DNA from: an uncultured Lachnospiraceae bacterium
Lineage (GTDB): Bacteria > Bacillota > Clostridia > Lachnospirales > Lachnospiraceae
Assembly (NCBI GenBank): GCA_947626505.1
Contig: CANQSN010000005.1
Coordinates: 1 to 64,000 of the forward strand
Direction of reading: 5' to 3'
DNA length: 64,000 nucleotides
Shown: positions 34,667 to 44,489 of the stretch, in pieces
How positions within the stretch are numbered: position 1 is the first letter of the stretch
How the letters are laid out: the number at the start of each line of letters is the position of its first letter
Notes under the pieces: generated by a model
Database searches by the model: none
What the model was told of the DNA's origin: nothing
What the model saw: the letters and a program-made list of their open reading frames with translations, nothing else
Position numbers and translations under genes: made by a program

Positions 34667-34808
34667 CGCCGCCTCTCCCTTTCATTCAATATGAAATTCC
34701 TGCTGTAAAGTACAGCCTTATTACTTTTACGAACATGATAACTCGCAATTATGTGAAAAATGTGTTACAATGATATAAGCCAGTATTTACCAAATGGAGG
34801 ATTTATTA

Positions 34809-35024
34809 ATGAAACATAAAAAAAATAAACAAATTCTTGCGTGGTTGACAATACTTTTAATTGCAGCAGTAATTATATACATGCTGTACTGTGCGTTTAC
34901 CGGTAAAAATTTCTTAGTCAGCCTTTACCTCGTTTTTGTAATACCGGTTATAATATGGGTAATCATGTTTTTTGCCGGAGCATTCAATGATAATAATGAT
35001 AATGACGAAGATTCCTCACTATAG
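34809..35024 (+). CDS. Small two-helix membrane protein
   Basis: 71 aa from MKHKKNKQILAWLTILL. Two membrane helices (about 9-29 and 36-60) and an acidic tail (DNNDNDEDSSL). TGGAGG lies 8 bases before the ATG at 34809. Not recognised; similar small proteins are common beside stress genes in Clostridia. It is transcribed alone, divergent from the beta-helix gene and convergent with the HD gene. Confidence 0.72.
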   Translation: MKHKKNKQILAWLTILLIAAVIIYMLYCAFTGKNFLVSLYLVFVIPVIIWVIMFFAGAFNDNNDNDEDSSL

Positions 35025-35038
35025 ATTTAATAAGACCT

Positions 35039-35551
35039 CTAATCTGTATAAAACAGATTCTGTAAAAATGCAGTGCCCGCCTCAGTTTTAAATATAGTGC
35101 GCTCCGCCCTGCGAATCTCCTTAATATCAGTATTGTCCTCGTCCATATTTACAAGCATATCGGCCTCCACCAAAATCTGAAAATCAATATTATTTTCAAT
35201 TAAAGAATATGAATGATGATTACCGACAAGATATTTCACCCGCTCAATAAATTCATTGTCAAAGCCCCCAACGCGTCTTAGCATCTGCTCCACCAATGGA
35301 GGCCCTTCCAACTCCTGAAGCTCTCCTGTGCATTTACCGTATTTTTTCTCACATACCTTTATAGCGATATCATGGGATGCAGCAGCGACCTCTATAATCA
35401 TCTGCGTTCTCTCATCTACCTCCTCCAAACGCGCTATGGTGCTTGCATAACCGTATACCTTAATAAAATGATTGATTCTTTTGATATCCCCTGAATCAAA
35501 CATAATCATTTCATTTATAACCCTTGCTACCTGTGATAATTCCTGTGCCAT
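35039..35551 (-). CDS. HD-domain phosphohydrolase
   Basis: 170 aa. HD motif ASHDIAIKVCEKKYG near residue 54, preceded by INHFIKVYGYASTIARLE that holds the first His. Later metal residues lie in GNHHSYSLIENNIDFQILVEADMLVNMDED. The family includes small nucleotide or signalling phosphohydrolases; substrate unknown. AGGAGG precedes the ATG. It starts 3 bases after the rarA stop and is probably cotranscribed with it. Confidence 0.85.
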   Translation of the reverse strand: MAQELSQVARVINEMIMFDSGDIKRINHFIKVYGYASTIARLEEVDERTQMIIEVAAASHDIAIKVCEKKYGKCTGELQELEGPPLVEQMLRRVGGFDNEFIERVKYLVGNHHSYSLIENNIDFQILVEADMLVNMDEDNTDIKEIRRAERTIFKTEAGTAFLQNLFYTD

Positions 35552-35553
35552 AA

Positions 35554-36879
35554 TTAATCCTCCTGATTTTTAATTCTATTCATATATTCATTAACCTGTT
35601 TTTCATATCCTATTTCCGTAGGCTCATAAAAAACTGTTCCCACCAGCTCGTCAGGCAAATACTGCTGTTTAACGTAATGGTTTGGATAATTATGGGCATA
35701 TAAATATCCCTGCCCATGTCCAAGCTTTGCAGCGCCCTTATAATGGGAATCACGCAAATGATTTGGTACTGCTCCCGTATGCTGCTCCTTAACTGTTCTC
35801 ATCGCCTTTTCAATTGACTCGCATGAAGCGTTACTCTTTGGGGCTGTCGCTACATAGTTGACCGCCTCCGCCAAAATAATCTGCGCCTCCGGAAATCCGA
35901 CACGTTCCACCGCCTCTGCGCACGCGACTGCCACCTGAATAGCATTGGGATCAGCCATGCCGACGTCCTCACAGGCGCAAATCATAATTCTTCTGGAAAT
36001 AAATGTAACGCTCTCTCCCGCCTGAATCATCTTTGCCAAATAATAAATGGCAGCGTCCGCATCCGAACCCCGCATACTCTTTATAAAAGCAGAAATGGTA
36101 TCATAGTGGTTGTCCCCCTGCTTATCATATTTTACCGCTCTTCTCTGTATACACTCCTCAGCCACTTCTAAAGTAATTTCAATCCTGCCCGAATCAGATG
36201 GCGGCGTTGTAAGCACGCCAAGCTCAATAGCATTTAGCGCCGCTCTGGCGTCCCCCTCTGCCATATCCGCAAGAAAATCCAGTGCATCTTCAGTAATCAC
36301 TGCATTGTAGGCTCCTAATCCTCTTTCAACATCATTTACCGCTTTATTTAACAGCGCTTTTATATCCTCTGCATCAAGAGATTTTAGTTCAAAAATATTA
36401 GACCTTGAAATCAACGCCCCATTTACTTCAAAATAGGGATTCTCAGTTGTGGCTCCAATAAGTATCACTGTACCATCCTCCACAAACGGAAGCAAGTAAT
36501 CCTGCTGCGCTTTATTAAAACGATGAATCTCGTCAACAAACAGAATGGTTTTCTTCCGGTACATACCGTACTGCTCCTTAGCTTTTTGAACAATTGCTTC
36601 CATATCTTTCTTACCTGCAGTAGTAGCATTAATCTGTTCAAACCGCGAGCTTGTGGTATTAGCAATAACCTTAGCCAGCGTAGTCTTGCCTGTTCCCGGC
36701 GGCCCGTAAAATATCAAGGAGCTTAACTTGTCTGCTGCAATGGCGCGATAAAGCAGCTTATCCTTACCGATTATATGCTGCTGCCCCACAACCTCATCCA
36801 AAGTCCTCGGACGCATTCTTCCCGCCAGCGGAGCCTCCTTTTCCTTATTCTGTTCGCTCATATATTCAAATAAATCCAT
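35554..36879 (-). CDS. rarA: Replication-associated recombination ATPase RarA/MgsA
   Basis: AAA+ clamp-loader-like ATPase acting at stalled replication forks. 441 aa from MDLFEYMSEQNKEKEAPLAG. Motifs: RPRTLDEVVGQQHIIG, Walker A LIFYGPPGTGKTTLAKVIA, Walker B ILFVDEIHRFNKAQQDYLL, sensor 1 LIGATTENPYFEVN, arginine-finger region ALISRSNIFEL, and the C-terminal tetramer domain with KSMRGSDADAAIYYLAKM and GQGYLYAHNYPNHYVKQQYLP. Full length. AGAGGC precedes the ATG. Confidence 0.96.
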   Translation of the reverse strand: MDLFEYMSEQNKEKEAPLAGRMRPRTLDEVVGQQHIIGKDKLLYRAIAADKLSSLIFYGPPGTGKTTLAKVIANTTSSRFEQINATTAGKKDMEAIVQKAKEQYGMYRKKTILFVDEIHRFNKAQQDYLLPFVEDGTVILIGATTENPYFEVNGALISRSNIFELKSLDAEDIKALLNKAVNDVERGLGAYNAVITEDALDFLADMAEGDARAALNAIELGVLTTPPSDSGRIEITLEVAEECIQRRAVKYDKQGDNHYDTISAFIKSMRGSDADAAIYYLAKMIQAGESVTFISRRIMICACEDVGMADPNAIQVAVACAEAVERVGFPEAQIILAEAVNYVATAPKSNASCESIEKAMRTVKEQHTGAVPNHLRDSHYKGAAKLGHGQGYLYAHNYPNHYVKQQYLPDELVGTVFYEPTEIGYEKQVNEYMNRIKNQED

Positions 36880-37055
36880 AAAACTGCCTCTCAATTTGTC
36901 AAAAATTCATACACTTTTTCTATAGTTTATATATCTATAATGTATATTTTTTTATATATTAGGGGAAATTTATTATAAAACTTCGGTAACATTGTCTCTA
37001 TACATAAACAAACCACTATGCTATTATAACTAGCAAATAGAAAGGAGGAATCAAT

Positions 37056-37241
37056 ATGGAACAAAAACAATTACCAAAAGACCCAATGATTCTCTTAAGC
37101 TATATAAATACAATGTTAAGAGATAACTACTCTAATTTAACCGCTCTGTGTGATGATTTGCAATTTTCCAGAGACGATATATGCACAAAATTATACGCAT
37201 TAGGGTATGCATATGATAAGGCTCTTAACAAATTTATCTAG
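37056..37241 (+). CDS. DUF4250-family small protein
   Basis: 61 aa. MEQKQLPKDPMILLSYINTM and the later LRDNYSNLTALCDDLQFSRDD, KLYALGYAYD match the DUF4250 family of short Firmicute proteins of unknown function. It is helical and soluble. A perfect AAAGGAGG lies 7 bases before the ATG. It is monocistronic and ends at a bidirectional terminator. Confidence 0.88.
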   Translation: MEQKQLPKDPMILLSYINTMLRDNYSNLTALCDDLQFSRDDICTKLYALGYAYDKALNKFI

Positions 37242-37284
37242 TACCATTTGCTTACAACTTTATTTTTCACTTCATATAATCAAT

Positions 37285-37315
37285 AAAAGGCATATCTTAA
37301 CAGAATATGCCTTTT
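37285..37315. terminator. Bidirectional terminator between the DUF4250 and CheY-like genes
   Basis: AAAAGGCATAT (37285-37295) pairs with ATATGCCTTTT (37305-37315). A- and T-rich on both flanks; two convergent genes end here. Confidence 0.88.
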
Positions 37316-37318
37316 ATT

Positions 37319-37705
37319 TTATATCAATTCTAATCGTTTTAAAAGGTTCTCCATCTCCAACATATCGATAGGTTTCATTATATATCCATCATGCTTATGT
37401 TCTTTGCTCGGTTCTCGCTGGTCAAGTTCATTTAACGCCGATGTCATAACAATCTTGCAGCGCTTAGAAGCGTTAAATTCTTCCTCAATATCCCGTATTG
37501 CATCAAGCGCTTTATATCCATCCACCCTCGGCATCATAATATCTAAGCATACCAAATCATATGTTTCTCCGGTCTCAATCTTTTCCAGAAAAAAATCCAC
37601 TGCCTCGATTCCATCAATAACACCGTCTACCTGTCCATACTTCTCTAATACCTTTGTAAGATATTTCCTGTTTGCTAAATCATCTTCTGCTACTAATATA
37701 TTCAT
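37319..37705 (-). CDS. Stand-alone CheY-like receiver
   Basis: 128 aa. Receiver motifs: NILVAEDD (acid pair), LVCLDIMMPRVDGYKAL (phospho-acceptor Asp near 57), VMTSAL and YIMKPID (Lys). No output domain. There is no histidine kinase or che gene adjacent, so its partner lies elsewhere. AAGGAGG precedes the ATG. A TetR gene follows upstream with a 52-base gap. Confidence 0.92.
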   Translation of the reverse strand: MNILVAEDDLANRKYLTKVLEKYGQVDGVIDGIEAVDFFLEKIETGETYDLVCLDIMMPRVDGYKALDAIRDIEEEFNASKRCKIVMTSALNELDQREPSKEHKHDGYIMKPIDMLEMENLLKRLELI

Positions 37706-37757
37706 TAAAACTTCCTCCTTGCCTGAACCGGCATCACATACATCAGCATGTCGGACA

Positions 37758-38357
37758 TTAAATGTTTTTCTTTACTGAAACATAACCCAATACCTTATCA
37801 ATAACCTTCATTACCTCGCATTGCAAACTATCCTCATGGTACATTACCCTTCGGTTCAGAATCATACCGTTAATAATGCTAATCATTACGTCTGCCAGCA
37901 TTTTGGGATCATTATCTTTTAAAATCTCCTTTGCATTCATCCCTTCTTCTATTAAATCTGCCAAAAACCTTGAACGCTCCTCTATACACTGGGCAATCAT
38001 ATCTCTTGTTTTTGTATTATGTAATAACTCCTCATAATGAAGAATAACAGCAGATATCTCCTTGTAATTGCCATAATAAGTGGCATATGCATAAAAAAGA
38101 GTTCTGATTTTGTCAAGAGTATTACTATTTTTAGACTTTACTGTATCCATAATACTTTTGTCAAACTTTATGAAAAATTCTACCACCGCAACTAATACTT
38201 CATCAATACCACCAAAATATTTGTAAATAACATCTTCCTGTAGGTTTCCTCTAAGCGCCAAACCATTTAAAGTAAGTGCAGATAATCCAGACTCACTTAT
38301 AACCTCAATAGCAGCCACGATAATACGGTCCTGCTGGGATATGAAGTCACTATTCAT
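37758..38357 (-). CDS. TetR-family transcriptional regulator
   Basis: 199 aa. N-terminal helix-turn-helix: QDRIIVAAIEVISESGLSALTLNGLALRGNLQEDVIYKYF, a slightly divergent TetR head in which the LALRGNLQEDVIYKYFGG turn replaces the usual A-x-x-x-x-V-S-x-x-x-L-Y-x-Y-F. The C-terminal part is helical and ligand-binding. AAGGGGGG precedes the ATG. Ligand and target unknown. No efflux gene is adjacent. Confidence 0.86.
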   Translation of the reverse strand: MNSDFISQQDRIIVAAIEVISESGLSALTLNGLALRGNLQEDVIYKYFGGIDEVLVAVVEFFIKFDKSIMDTVKSKNSNTLDKIRTLFYAYATYYGNYKEISAVILHYEELLHNTKTRDMIAQCIEERSRFLADLIEEGMNAKEILKDNDPKMLADVMISIINGMILNRRVMYHEDSLQCEVMKVIDKVLGYVSVKKNI

Positions 38358-38373
38358 ACAAACCCCCCTTATC

Positions 38374-39264
38374 TTAATTGTCCATATAGTAATTGCCTAG
38401 TATCCGAAGGTCTATACTGTGCTCAGAAATTTCTTCCAATGCTTTTAGCACCACCGGATTCTGGAGATTTCCAATAAATTCAATATAAAAATAATATTCC
38501 CATTGTTTACCCGGAATCGGTCTCGATTCAATCATTGTCATATTTAAATTATGCTGCACAATATACCCCAAAATTCTATACAGGCTGCCGCTTTCATGCG
38601 GAAGTCCAAATGCAATTCCGATTTTATTGGCATCCTTTTGGTAAAATTTATCCTTACTCAACACAATAAATCTGGTGGCATTATTTTTGTTATTATTTGC
38701 AACCGGATTTAAAATATCAAGTCCATATATCTTAGCCGCTCGTAAGCTCGCTATGGCTGCCTTTGAAGGATCGTTATCCTCATGAACTTTTTTGGCGCTC
38801 AGCGCTGTATTCACCATACTGACCTGACGCCAGCCGGTACTCTCTAAAAACTCCGTACACTGCATTAAACCCTGAGGATGGGAGTAAACAGTTGTAATCT
38901 GCGAAAGGCTTGTACCGGGAATTGCCATGACAGCTTGATTCACCTCAATAATCTGTTCGCCTACAATCGCTACATCATACCTGCCTAACAAATCATAGTT
39001 GCTCTCAACATTGCCTGCTGATGAGTTCTCGATGGGAAGCACCCCATAATCTGCCTCATGGTTCTCTAAAGCCTCCATAACTGCCTTAAAATCACTGACT
39101 GCAAGACGTTCTTTATCCTCTCCAAAAAAATCTACCAATGCCTGCTCAGCAAACGCGCCCGGCACTCCTGAATAAGCAATCACCGTATCAGCGCTGACCG
39201 GAAGCTGTTCTACCATCTGAAAGCCTGCTGCCGCATGCTTAATATATCCCTGTTGTTCTACCAT
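38374..39264 (-). CDS. pheA: Prephenate dehydratase with ACT domain
   Basis: Converts prephenate to phenylpyruvate for phenylalanine. 296 aa from MVEQQGYIKHAAAG. The PDT domain (about 25-205) shows IAYSGVPGAFAEQALVDFFG, PIENSSAGNVESNYDLL and the active-site NNATRFIVLS. The C-terminal ACT domain has GSLYRILGYIVQHNLNMTMIESRP, the phenylalanine allosteric motif. The chorismate mutase domain often fused in this family is absent. The start was chosen by AAGGAG 7 bases upstream; a longer in-frame reading starts at a GTG. Confidence 0.93.
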   Translation of the reverse strand: MVEQQGYIKHAAAGFQMVEQLPVSADTVIAYSGVPGAFAEQALVDFFGEDKERLAVSDFKAVMEALENHEADYGVLPIENSSAGNVESNYDLLGRYDVAIVGEQIIEVNQAVMAIPGTSLSQITTVYSHPQGLMQCTEFLESTGWRQVSMVNTALSAKKVHEDNDPSKAAIASLRAAKIYGLDILNPVANNNKNNATRFIVLSKDKFYQKDANKIGIAFGLPHESGSLYRILGYIVQHNLNMTMIESRPIPGKQWEYYFYIEFIGNLQNPVVLKALEEISEHSIDLRILGNYYMDN

Positions 39265-39403
39265 GCACCTACTCCTTGCAATCATTTTCACTCTTAGCCT
39301 TTACTTATAATACCATTTTTTTGTAAATGAGTAAACAATAATTTACGCCGGCTGCCACTTACATTCTTTCCTTCAAAATGAAGCTTTCATAAATGCTAAT
39401 GTA

Positions 39404-40684
39404 TTACTTTAAGATCCTTTCTACCTCCCCTGCAAGCGAAAGCGAGCCGAAAATAACAATAACTGATTCCTTATCAGAACATTCCACTGCCCGACTCCAC
39501 GCCTCCTCCATAGATGAAGCGCATACAACGGGAATTGTATCGTTTTGTCTGATAATTTCTTCTCTAAGTTCTTCTGCTAAGAGAGCGCGTCCGCTGTCAG
39601 GAGGCGCTATTGTAACTACCTCCTCTGCTACCGGCAAAATCTCTGAAACCATTTCCTTGTAGTCCTTATCCCTAAACACGCCCATGATAAGCTTAAACCT
39701 TTTCTTTGGAAAATACATTAACAATGTCTTTTTCAGCCACTTTACAGCATCTGCATTGTGAGCCCCGTCGCGAATCACATAAGGCTCTCTTTGCAACACC
39801 TCAAAACGTCCCCTCCATTTAGCCTCCTTTAAGCCTTTGGAAAAAACCTCAATTTCCATTGGGAAATGCTCTTTAACAGCCTGCCATGTGGAAATTGCAG
39901 TTGCCGCATTGTCCGGCTGAAACGCTCCAAGCATGGAAATCTCATATTTATGTCCGCCAAAGACAAATGTCGTACCGTCAAGAGAATATTCTGCATCATC
40001 ACAAACACTATCCACCAATATATAAGGGCTGTCTGACTTGCAAATTGCATATTGTAACAAAGCCTGCTTTGCACCCTCCTTCCACTGAGGCGCAATTACA
40101 GCCAATACACCCTTTCTCATAATTCCCGCCTTCTCCCGCGCAATATCGGCTATTGTATCTCCCAGAAACTCCATATGGTCCATGCTGACAGATGAAAACA
40201 CCGTAGCCAATGGCATTTCTACCACATTAGTAGCATCCTCACTGCCGCCCATTCCGGTTTCTAAAAGCACAACATCCACTTCCTCCTTAGCAAAATAACA
40301 AAAGGAAATGGCTGTTTCAACCTCAAATACAGTAGGATGCAAAAAACCCTCCTTAACCATATCTTTACAAGCCTGCTCTACCCATCCGGCAATCTCTGCA
40401 AAGTTTTCCTCGTCCATACTTACGCCATTAATCGAAAATCTCTCCAAATATGTAAAAAGCGCAGGTGAAATATACCTGCCCACCTTATATCCTCCCGCCC
40501 TAAGTCCGGCCTCCAAAAATGCAAATGTTGAACCCTTTCCGTTAGTTCCTGCAATATGTATTACCGGTCTTTTATTCTGCGGCTGTCCAAGCCTCCTAAG
40601 CAATTCCTTAATACATACTAATCCCAATCGGCTCCCAAATGTTTTTGCATAATCGATAAATTTAAACGCTTCATTAATCGTCAT
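39404..40684 (-). CDS. folC: Folylpolyglutamate / dihydrofolate synthase
   Basis: Adds glutamate residues to folates. 426 aa. ATP loop IHIAGTNGKGSTFAFLEAGL near 43, YISPALFTYLERFSINGV, LLETGMGGSEDATNVV near 140, SMDHMEFLGDTIADIAREKAGIMR near 170 and IRDGAHNADAVKWL near 310. GGAGAAATT precedes the ATG. Neighbours are pheA and a deacetylase, so there is no folate operon here; thyA/folA lie 27 kb away. Confidence 0.94.
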   Translation of the reverse strand: MTINEAFKFIDYAKTFGSRLGLVCIKELLRRLGQPQNKRPVIHIAGTNGKGSTFAFLEAGLRAGGYKVGRYISPALFTYLERFSINGVSMDEENFAEIAGWVEQACKDMVKEGFLHPTVFEVETAISFCYFAKEEVDVVLLETGMGGSEDATNVVEMPLATVFSSVSMDHMEFLGDTIADIAREKAGIMRKGVLAVIAPQWKEGAKQALLQYAICKSDSPYILVDSVCDDAEYSLDGTTFVFGGHKYEISMLGAFQPDNAATAISTWQAVKEHFPMEIEVFSKGLKEAKWRGRFEVLQREPYVIRDGAHNADAVKWLKKTLLMYFPKKRFKLIMGVFRDKDYKEMVSEILPVAEEVVTIAPPDSGRALLAEELREEIIRQNDTIPVVCASSMEEAWSRAVECSDKESVIVIFGSLSLAGEVERILK

Positions 40685-40710
40685 AATTTCTCCTATATCT
40701 CCTCAACATT

Positions 40711-40735
40711 AAAAAGCCGGCATCGCCGGCTTTTT
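40711..40735 (-). terminator. Terminator of the polysaccharide deacetylase gene
   Basis: GCCGGC (40716-40721) / GCCGGC (40725-40730), loop ATC, with A5 and T5 flanks; works on both strands. It starts 2 bases beyond the stop codon. Confidence 0.9.
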
Positions 40736-40737
40736 AT

Positions 40738-41721
40738 CTATCTCCATACCTTTTGCTGTACCGGATTCACATCCTCTGACAAAGCCTTGTCCATCGCAAA
40801 GCCTTTACTTTTAAGTTTCTCAATTAAAGGCTCTAAGGATTCTACGGTATTGTGCTTATTTGTCAAATCATGCATCAGCACAGTGGAATCTCTACCAGCC
40901 TTTTCATTGTTCTCCACGCTTCCCATAATATTATCCACCAAAGTGTCAGGGCTTAAATCCTTTGTAACTGCATCACCGTTTAGCGCATTCCAGTCATAAT
41001 ACACATACCCTTCCTCTGTAAGCCAGTTTGCCAGCTCCTTTACCGAAGTCTTGCTTACACTGTTAGAGCTTCCGCCCGGAAAGCGGTACATATGTGTTCT
41101 CACTCCGGTAGCCGCATAAATCAAATCTGACATACTGTTTACATCTGTCTGAAATGCCGACAATGATGAATAAATCTCATCATATTTATGTGTATAGGAA
41201 TGAATTCCTATTCCATGTCCCTGATTTACAATTTCACGATAGTTATTCATCGAATCCTCATCCGTTTTACCTACCACAAAAAATGTGGCCTTTACATTAT
41301 GCTTATTTAAAATGTCTAATATCTCAGAAGTATTCTCCGAAGGACCGTCGTCAAATGTAAGATAAACCCTTTTCCCCGGTTTTACCTTTTTAACTGAACC
41401 GGAAATATCCCCATTATCAGAAGACTTGTCTCCGGCAGCAGAAACATTGTTTCCATCCGTTTCCGCCACCTCCGCCAGATTAACGGAATCCTCCGCTTCC
41501 CGCTGCCCTGCCAGATAACTAATCTGCTGCTCCATACCCGTTACCTGATACATCAAATACGCGCTTAGGCATGTAGGAGCCATAGAAATCAGACAAATTA
41601 TAATCACTATTAAATTCTTGCACAAATTGATACGCCTTCTACGGATAACCGCCTTACGGTTTTGCTCAGCACGCATTAAAGCATTATACCGTTCTTCCAG
41701 CGTTTCGATCTTATCCTTCAT
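40738..41721 (-). CDS. Membrane-anchored polysaccharide deacetylase (NodB family)
   Basis: Likely removes acetyl groups from cell-wall glycan. A cytoplasmic coiled N-terminus (MKDKIETLEERYNAL) and one membrane helix (LIVIIICLISMAPTCLSAYLM) put the catalytic domain outside. NodB motifs: KRVYLTFDDGPSENTSEIL (motif 1), GIGIHSYTHKYDEIYSS (motif 2), RFPGGSSNSVSKTSV (motif 3), VYYDWNALNGDA (motif 4) and TVLMHDLTNKHNTVE (motif 5). The start is uncertain: no strong ribosome binding site is visible, and an in-frame ATG at 41778 would add 19 residues. Confidence 0.88.
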   Translation of the reverse strand: MKDKIETLEERYNALMRAEQNRKAVIRRRRINLCKNLIVIIICLISMAPTCLSAYLMYQVTGMEQQISYLAGQREAEDSVNLAEVAETDGNNVSAAGDKSSDNGDISGSVKKVKPGKRVYLTFDDGPSENTSEILDILNKHNVKATFFVVGKTDEDSMNNYREIVNQGHGIGIHSYTHKYDEIYSSLSAFQTDVNSMSDLIYAATGVRTHMYRFPGGSSNSVSKTSVKELANWLTEEGYVYYDWNALNGDAVTKDLSPDTLVDNIMGSVENNEKAGRDSTVLMHDLTNKHNTVESLEPLIEKLKSKGFAMDKALSEDVNPVQQKVWR

Positions 41722-41899
41722 TTCCAAATTAAGCAACCCCAACTTTTTTATAATAAGCATTCCACAATAAGCATACATTTATTCTTAAATACCGTTTATA
41801 AATTTTAACATATATATTCGGTAGACTATGCATACATTTTAACTTTTTATATTAAAAACTTCAACCACTATTTTTTACAATATAAAACCAAAATTTTGC

Positions 41900-41930
41900 A
41901 AAAAAATCACCCGCGCCAAATGGAGCGGGT
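41900..41930 (-). terminator. Terminator downstream of glnN
   Basis: Minus strand ACCCGC ... GCGGGT (41925-41930 and 41909-41914) with an inner GCTCC/GGCGC part, then GATTTTTTT. The gap 41722-42050 otherwise holds the palindrome at 41941 and a small TCTGC/GCAGA hairpin (41977-41990). Confidence 0.8.
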
Positions 41931-41940
41931 AATTTAATAT

Positions 41941-41962
41941 CAAGACTTGCTTGCGAGTCTTG
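41941..41962. repeat. Dispersed palindrome, second near-identical copy
   Basis: CAAGACTTGC (41941-41950), TT, GCGAGTCTTG (41953-41962): 10-bp stem with one G-T pair. It shares CTTGCGAGTCTTGG with the copy at 11712. Confidence 0.65.
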
Positions 41963-42050
41963 GAGCAAGATTCCGTTCTGCTTTAGCAGACAACTTCCTA
42001 TCCGAATCTTTAGCGCATAATTTATATAAAATGAATGTCTGTACTTATAA

Positions 42051-44171
42051 TTATACCTCAAACAGCAAATCTCCATATGACGGAAATGGCCATGCCTTCT
42101 TGTCAACCAGAAACTCTAATATATCAGCCGGCTTTCTTACTGCATTCATAGCAGGAATAACCTTATCGCAGTAGAATCTTGCCTGTGCAGGTATGTCGGA
42201 ATCCATCAAAGAGGCCTCGCTGTTAATCTTCTCAAGCTCTGCCACTGCCTTCTTTAATAATACCAACTGCTCGTCAATATCCTTAATCTGGGACAACTGC
42301 ACTGATGGCTCAACTCCCGCCTCCTTAATCTGATTAGCGCCGCAGGCAAGATCAGCCTCATATTTCATTACAGCAGGAATAATCTGCTTTTTAGCCATAT
42401 TAATAGTGGTAAGCGCTTCTATATTAATTACTTTTGAATACTCCTCGTACTTAATCTCAGCTCTTGATTCAAGCTCTGCCTTAGACAATACGCCATGCTC
42501 CTCAAACATCTTAATTGCTTTATCAGTTACCAACGCCGGAATTGCATCCACAGTAGTGCGCAGATTTGGAAGTCCCCTTCTCTCTGCCTCTGCCACCCAT
42601 GCGTCGGAGTAGCCATTACCATTGAATACTACTCTCTTATGCTTGGTAACATACTTCTTAATCAGGTCATGCACCGCCATATCGAAATTATCAGCCTTCT
42701 CAAGCTCATCTGCAAACTCCTTAAATACATCTGCAACAATAGTGTTAAGTATAATATTAGGATTAGCAATAGAAGCAGTAGAGCCAAGCATACGGAACTC
42801 AAATTTATTGCCTGTAAATGCAAATGGCGATGTTCTGTTACGGTCTGTAGCGTCCTTCTGAAAATCCGGAAGAGTATTTACACCTGACTCAAGCTTTTCA
42901 CCCTGAATAGAATGAGTAGCCTCTCCCTTGTCAGCCAACTGCTCCAATACATCCTCAAGCTGCTCGCCTAAATATACGGAAATAATTGCCGGCGGCGCCT
43001 CATTAGCGCCTAAACGGTGGTCGTTACCGGCGCTTGCTGCGGAAAGTCTAAGCAAATCCGCATGTAAATCCACAGCTCGCAAAATTGCTGTTAAAATAAG
43101 TAAAAACTGAACATTATCGTGAGGAGTCTTGCCCGGCTCCAAAAGGTTCTGTCCATCATCAGTAACCATTGACCAGTTATTATGCTTACCTGAACCGTTA
43201 ATTCCGTCAAATGGCTTTTCATGTAACAGGCAGGTCAAACCATGACGGTCTGCCACCTTTTTCATCATCTCCATTACAAGCTGGTTATGATCAGTCGCAA
43301 CATTGTTTGAAGCGTAAATCGGAGCAAGCTCATGCTGTGCCGGCGCCACCTCGTTATGCTGTGTCTTAGCGGAGATTCCAAGCTTCCAAAGTTCCTCGTT
43401 AAGCTCCTTCATAAAGCTTGCAATTCTCTCCTTAATTACTCCAAAATAGTGGTCGTCAAGCTCCTGCCCCTTTGGAGGCATCCCGCCAAATAATGTACGT
43501 CCGGTATATATTAAGTCTTTTCTCTTTAAATATTTCTCCTTGTCAATAATGAAGTATTCCTGCTCCGGCCCTACGGAGGTAGTAACCTTCTTTGCTGTCT
43601 TATTTCCAAACAATCTTATAATACGCAGCGCCTGCTTATCAACAGCCTCCATTGAACGAAGCAACGGAGTCTTCTTATCTAAAGCCTCGCCTGTATAAGA
43701 ACAAAACGCAGTCGGAATGCAAAGTGTACAGCCATTTTCTGATTTCTTTACAAATGCAGGAGACGTCGCATCCCATGCTGTATATCCTCTCGCCTCAAAT
43801 GTGGCGCGAAGTCCGCCTGAAGGAAATGAAGACGCATCCGGCTCGCCCTTGATAAGCTCCTTACCTGAAAACTCTAAAATCACCTTGCCATCAGGCGTAG
43901 GATTTATAAATGCATCATGCTTCTCAGCAGTTGTACCTGTCATTGGCTGGAACCAGTGAGTGTAATGCGTAGCTCCCTTTTCCACTGCCCATTCCTTCAT
44001 CTCATGGGCAACAACATTAGCAATATCCGGATCTAATTCCTTCCCTTCTTCGATTGTCTTTTTAAGCTTCTTATATGCGTCCTTAGGCAGACGCTGGCGC
44101 ATTGTGTAATCATTAAATACGTTTGAGCCAAATTCCTGCAAAATGTCAAAATCTTTTACTTCTTTTTCCAT
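42051..44171 (-). CDS. glnN: Glutamine synthetase, type III
   Basis: 706-aa GSIII, far longer than GlnA, typical of Bacteroides, cyanobacteria and Clostridia. Motifs are [14 protein letters not shown] near 205, [18 protein letters not shown] near 280, the [18 protein letters not shown] block near 320, [17 protein letters not shown] and the [17 protein letters not shown] segment near 465. The ATG at 44171 was chosen over an upstream ATG by its AAAGGATG site. In related organisms GSIII is induced when ammonia is scarce. Its promoter and a terminator lie in the 170-base region upstream, so leader control is likely. Confidence 0.95.
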   Translation of the reverse strand: MEKEVKDFDILQEFGSNVFNDYTMRQRLPKDAYKKLKKTIEEGKELDPDIANVVAHEMKEWAVEKGATHYTHWFQPMTGTTAEKHDAFINPTPDGKVILEFSGKELIKGEPDASSFPSGGLRATFEARGYTAWDATSPAFVKKSENGCTLCIPTAFCSYTGEALDKKTPLLRSMEAVDKQALRIIRLFGNKTAKKVTTSVGPEQEYFIIDKEKYLKRKDLIYTGRTLFGGMPPKGQELDDHYFGVIKERIASFMKELNEELWKLGISAKTQHNEVAPAQHELAPIYASNNVATDHNQLVMEMMKKVADRHGLTCLLHEKPFDGINGSGKHNNWSMVTDDGQNLLEPGKTPHDNVQFLLILTAILRAVDLHADLLRLSAASAGNDHRLGANEAPPAIISVYLGEQLEDVLEQLADKGEATHSIQGEKLESGVNTLPDFQKDATDRNRTSPFAFTGNKFEFRMLGSTASIANPNIILNTIVADVFKEFADELEKADNFDMAVHDLIKKYVTKHKRVVFNGNGYSDAWVAEAERRGLPNLRTTVDAIPALVTDKAIKMFEEHGVLSKAELESRAEIKYEEYSKVINIEALTTINMAKKQIIPAVMKYEADLACGANQIKEAGVEPSVQLSQIKDIDEQLVLLKKAVAELEKINSEASLMDSDIPAQARFYCDKVIPAMNAVRKPADILEFLVDKKAWPFPSYGDLLFEV

Positions 44172-44261
44172 AACTATAAAACATCCTTTCATTTTATTAT
44201 TGTAGCTGCATAAAGAAAAATATCCGTATTAAGGCTTTGGTTTTTATCACACCATAATTTT

Positions 44262-44296
44262 AAAAAAAGGGCACTTCTCCCAAAGAGAACGCCCTT
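44262..44296 (-). terminator. Intrinsic terminator in the glnN leader
   Basis: Minus strand AAGGGC-G-TTCTC-TTTGG-GAGAA-GT-GCCCTT followed by seven T. It lies about 91 bases before the glnN ATG and about 45 bases after the predicted transcription start. Confidence 0.8.
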
Positions 44297-44346
44297 GTTC
44301 AATCGTCTTATACTTATTAATCTTCATGTTCACATCAACTAACTGT

Positions 44347-44375
44347 AATTTACACTATTTCTTTTAAAAATGCAA
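44347..44375 (-). promoter_or_regulatory. Probable glnN promoter
   Basis: Minus strand TTGCAT (44370-44375), 17 bases, TAAATT (44347-44352), with TG before the -10. The rest of 44376-44489 is AT-rich with no other feature seen. Confidence 0.5.
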
Positions 44376-44489
44376 TAGCAATTTTGACTTTTCTTATAAC
44401 ATTTTGCGTTTTTGTACAATATTATCAGATTTTTGTCAAAATCCGAATTTTTTTTATAATTTATATAGATATAGCGATTACAATTTATG

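Noticed and set aside
44297..44345. ANTAR-type paired hexaloop target in the glnN leader
   Set aside because: I looked for two stems with A at loop position 1 and G at position 4 and could not find a convincing pair; left as a hypothesis only.
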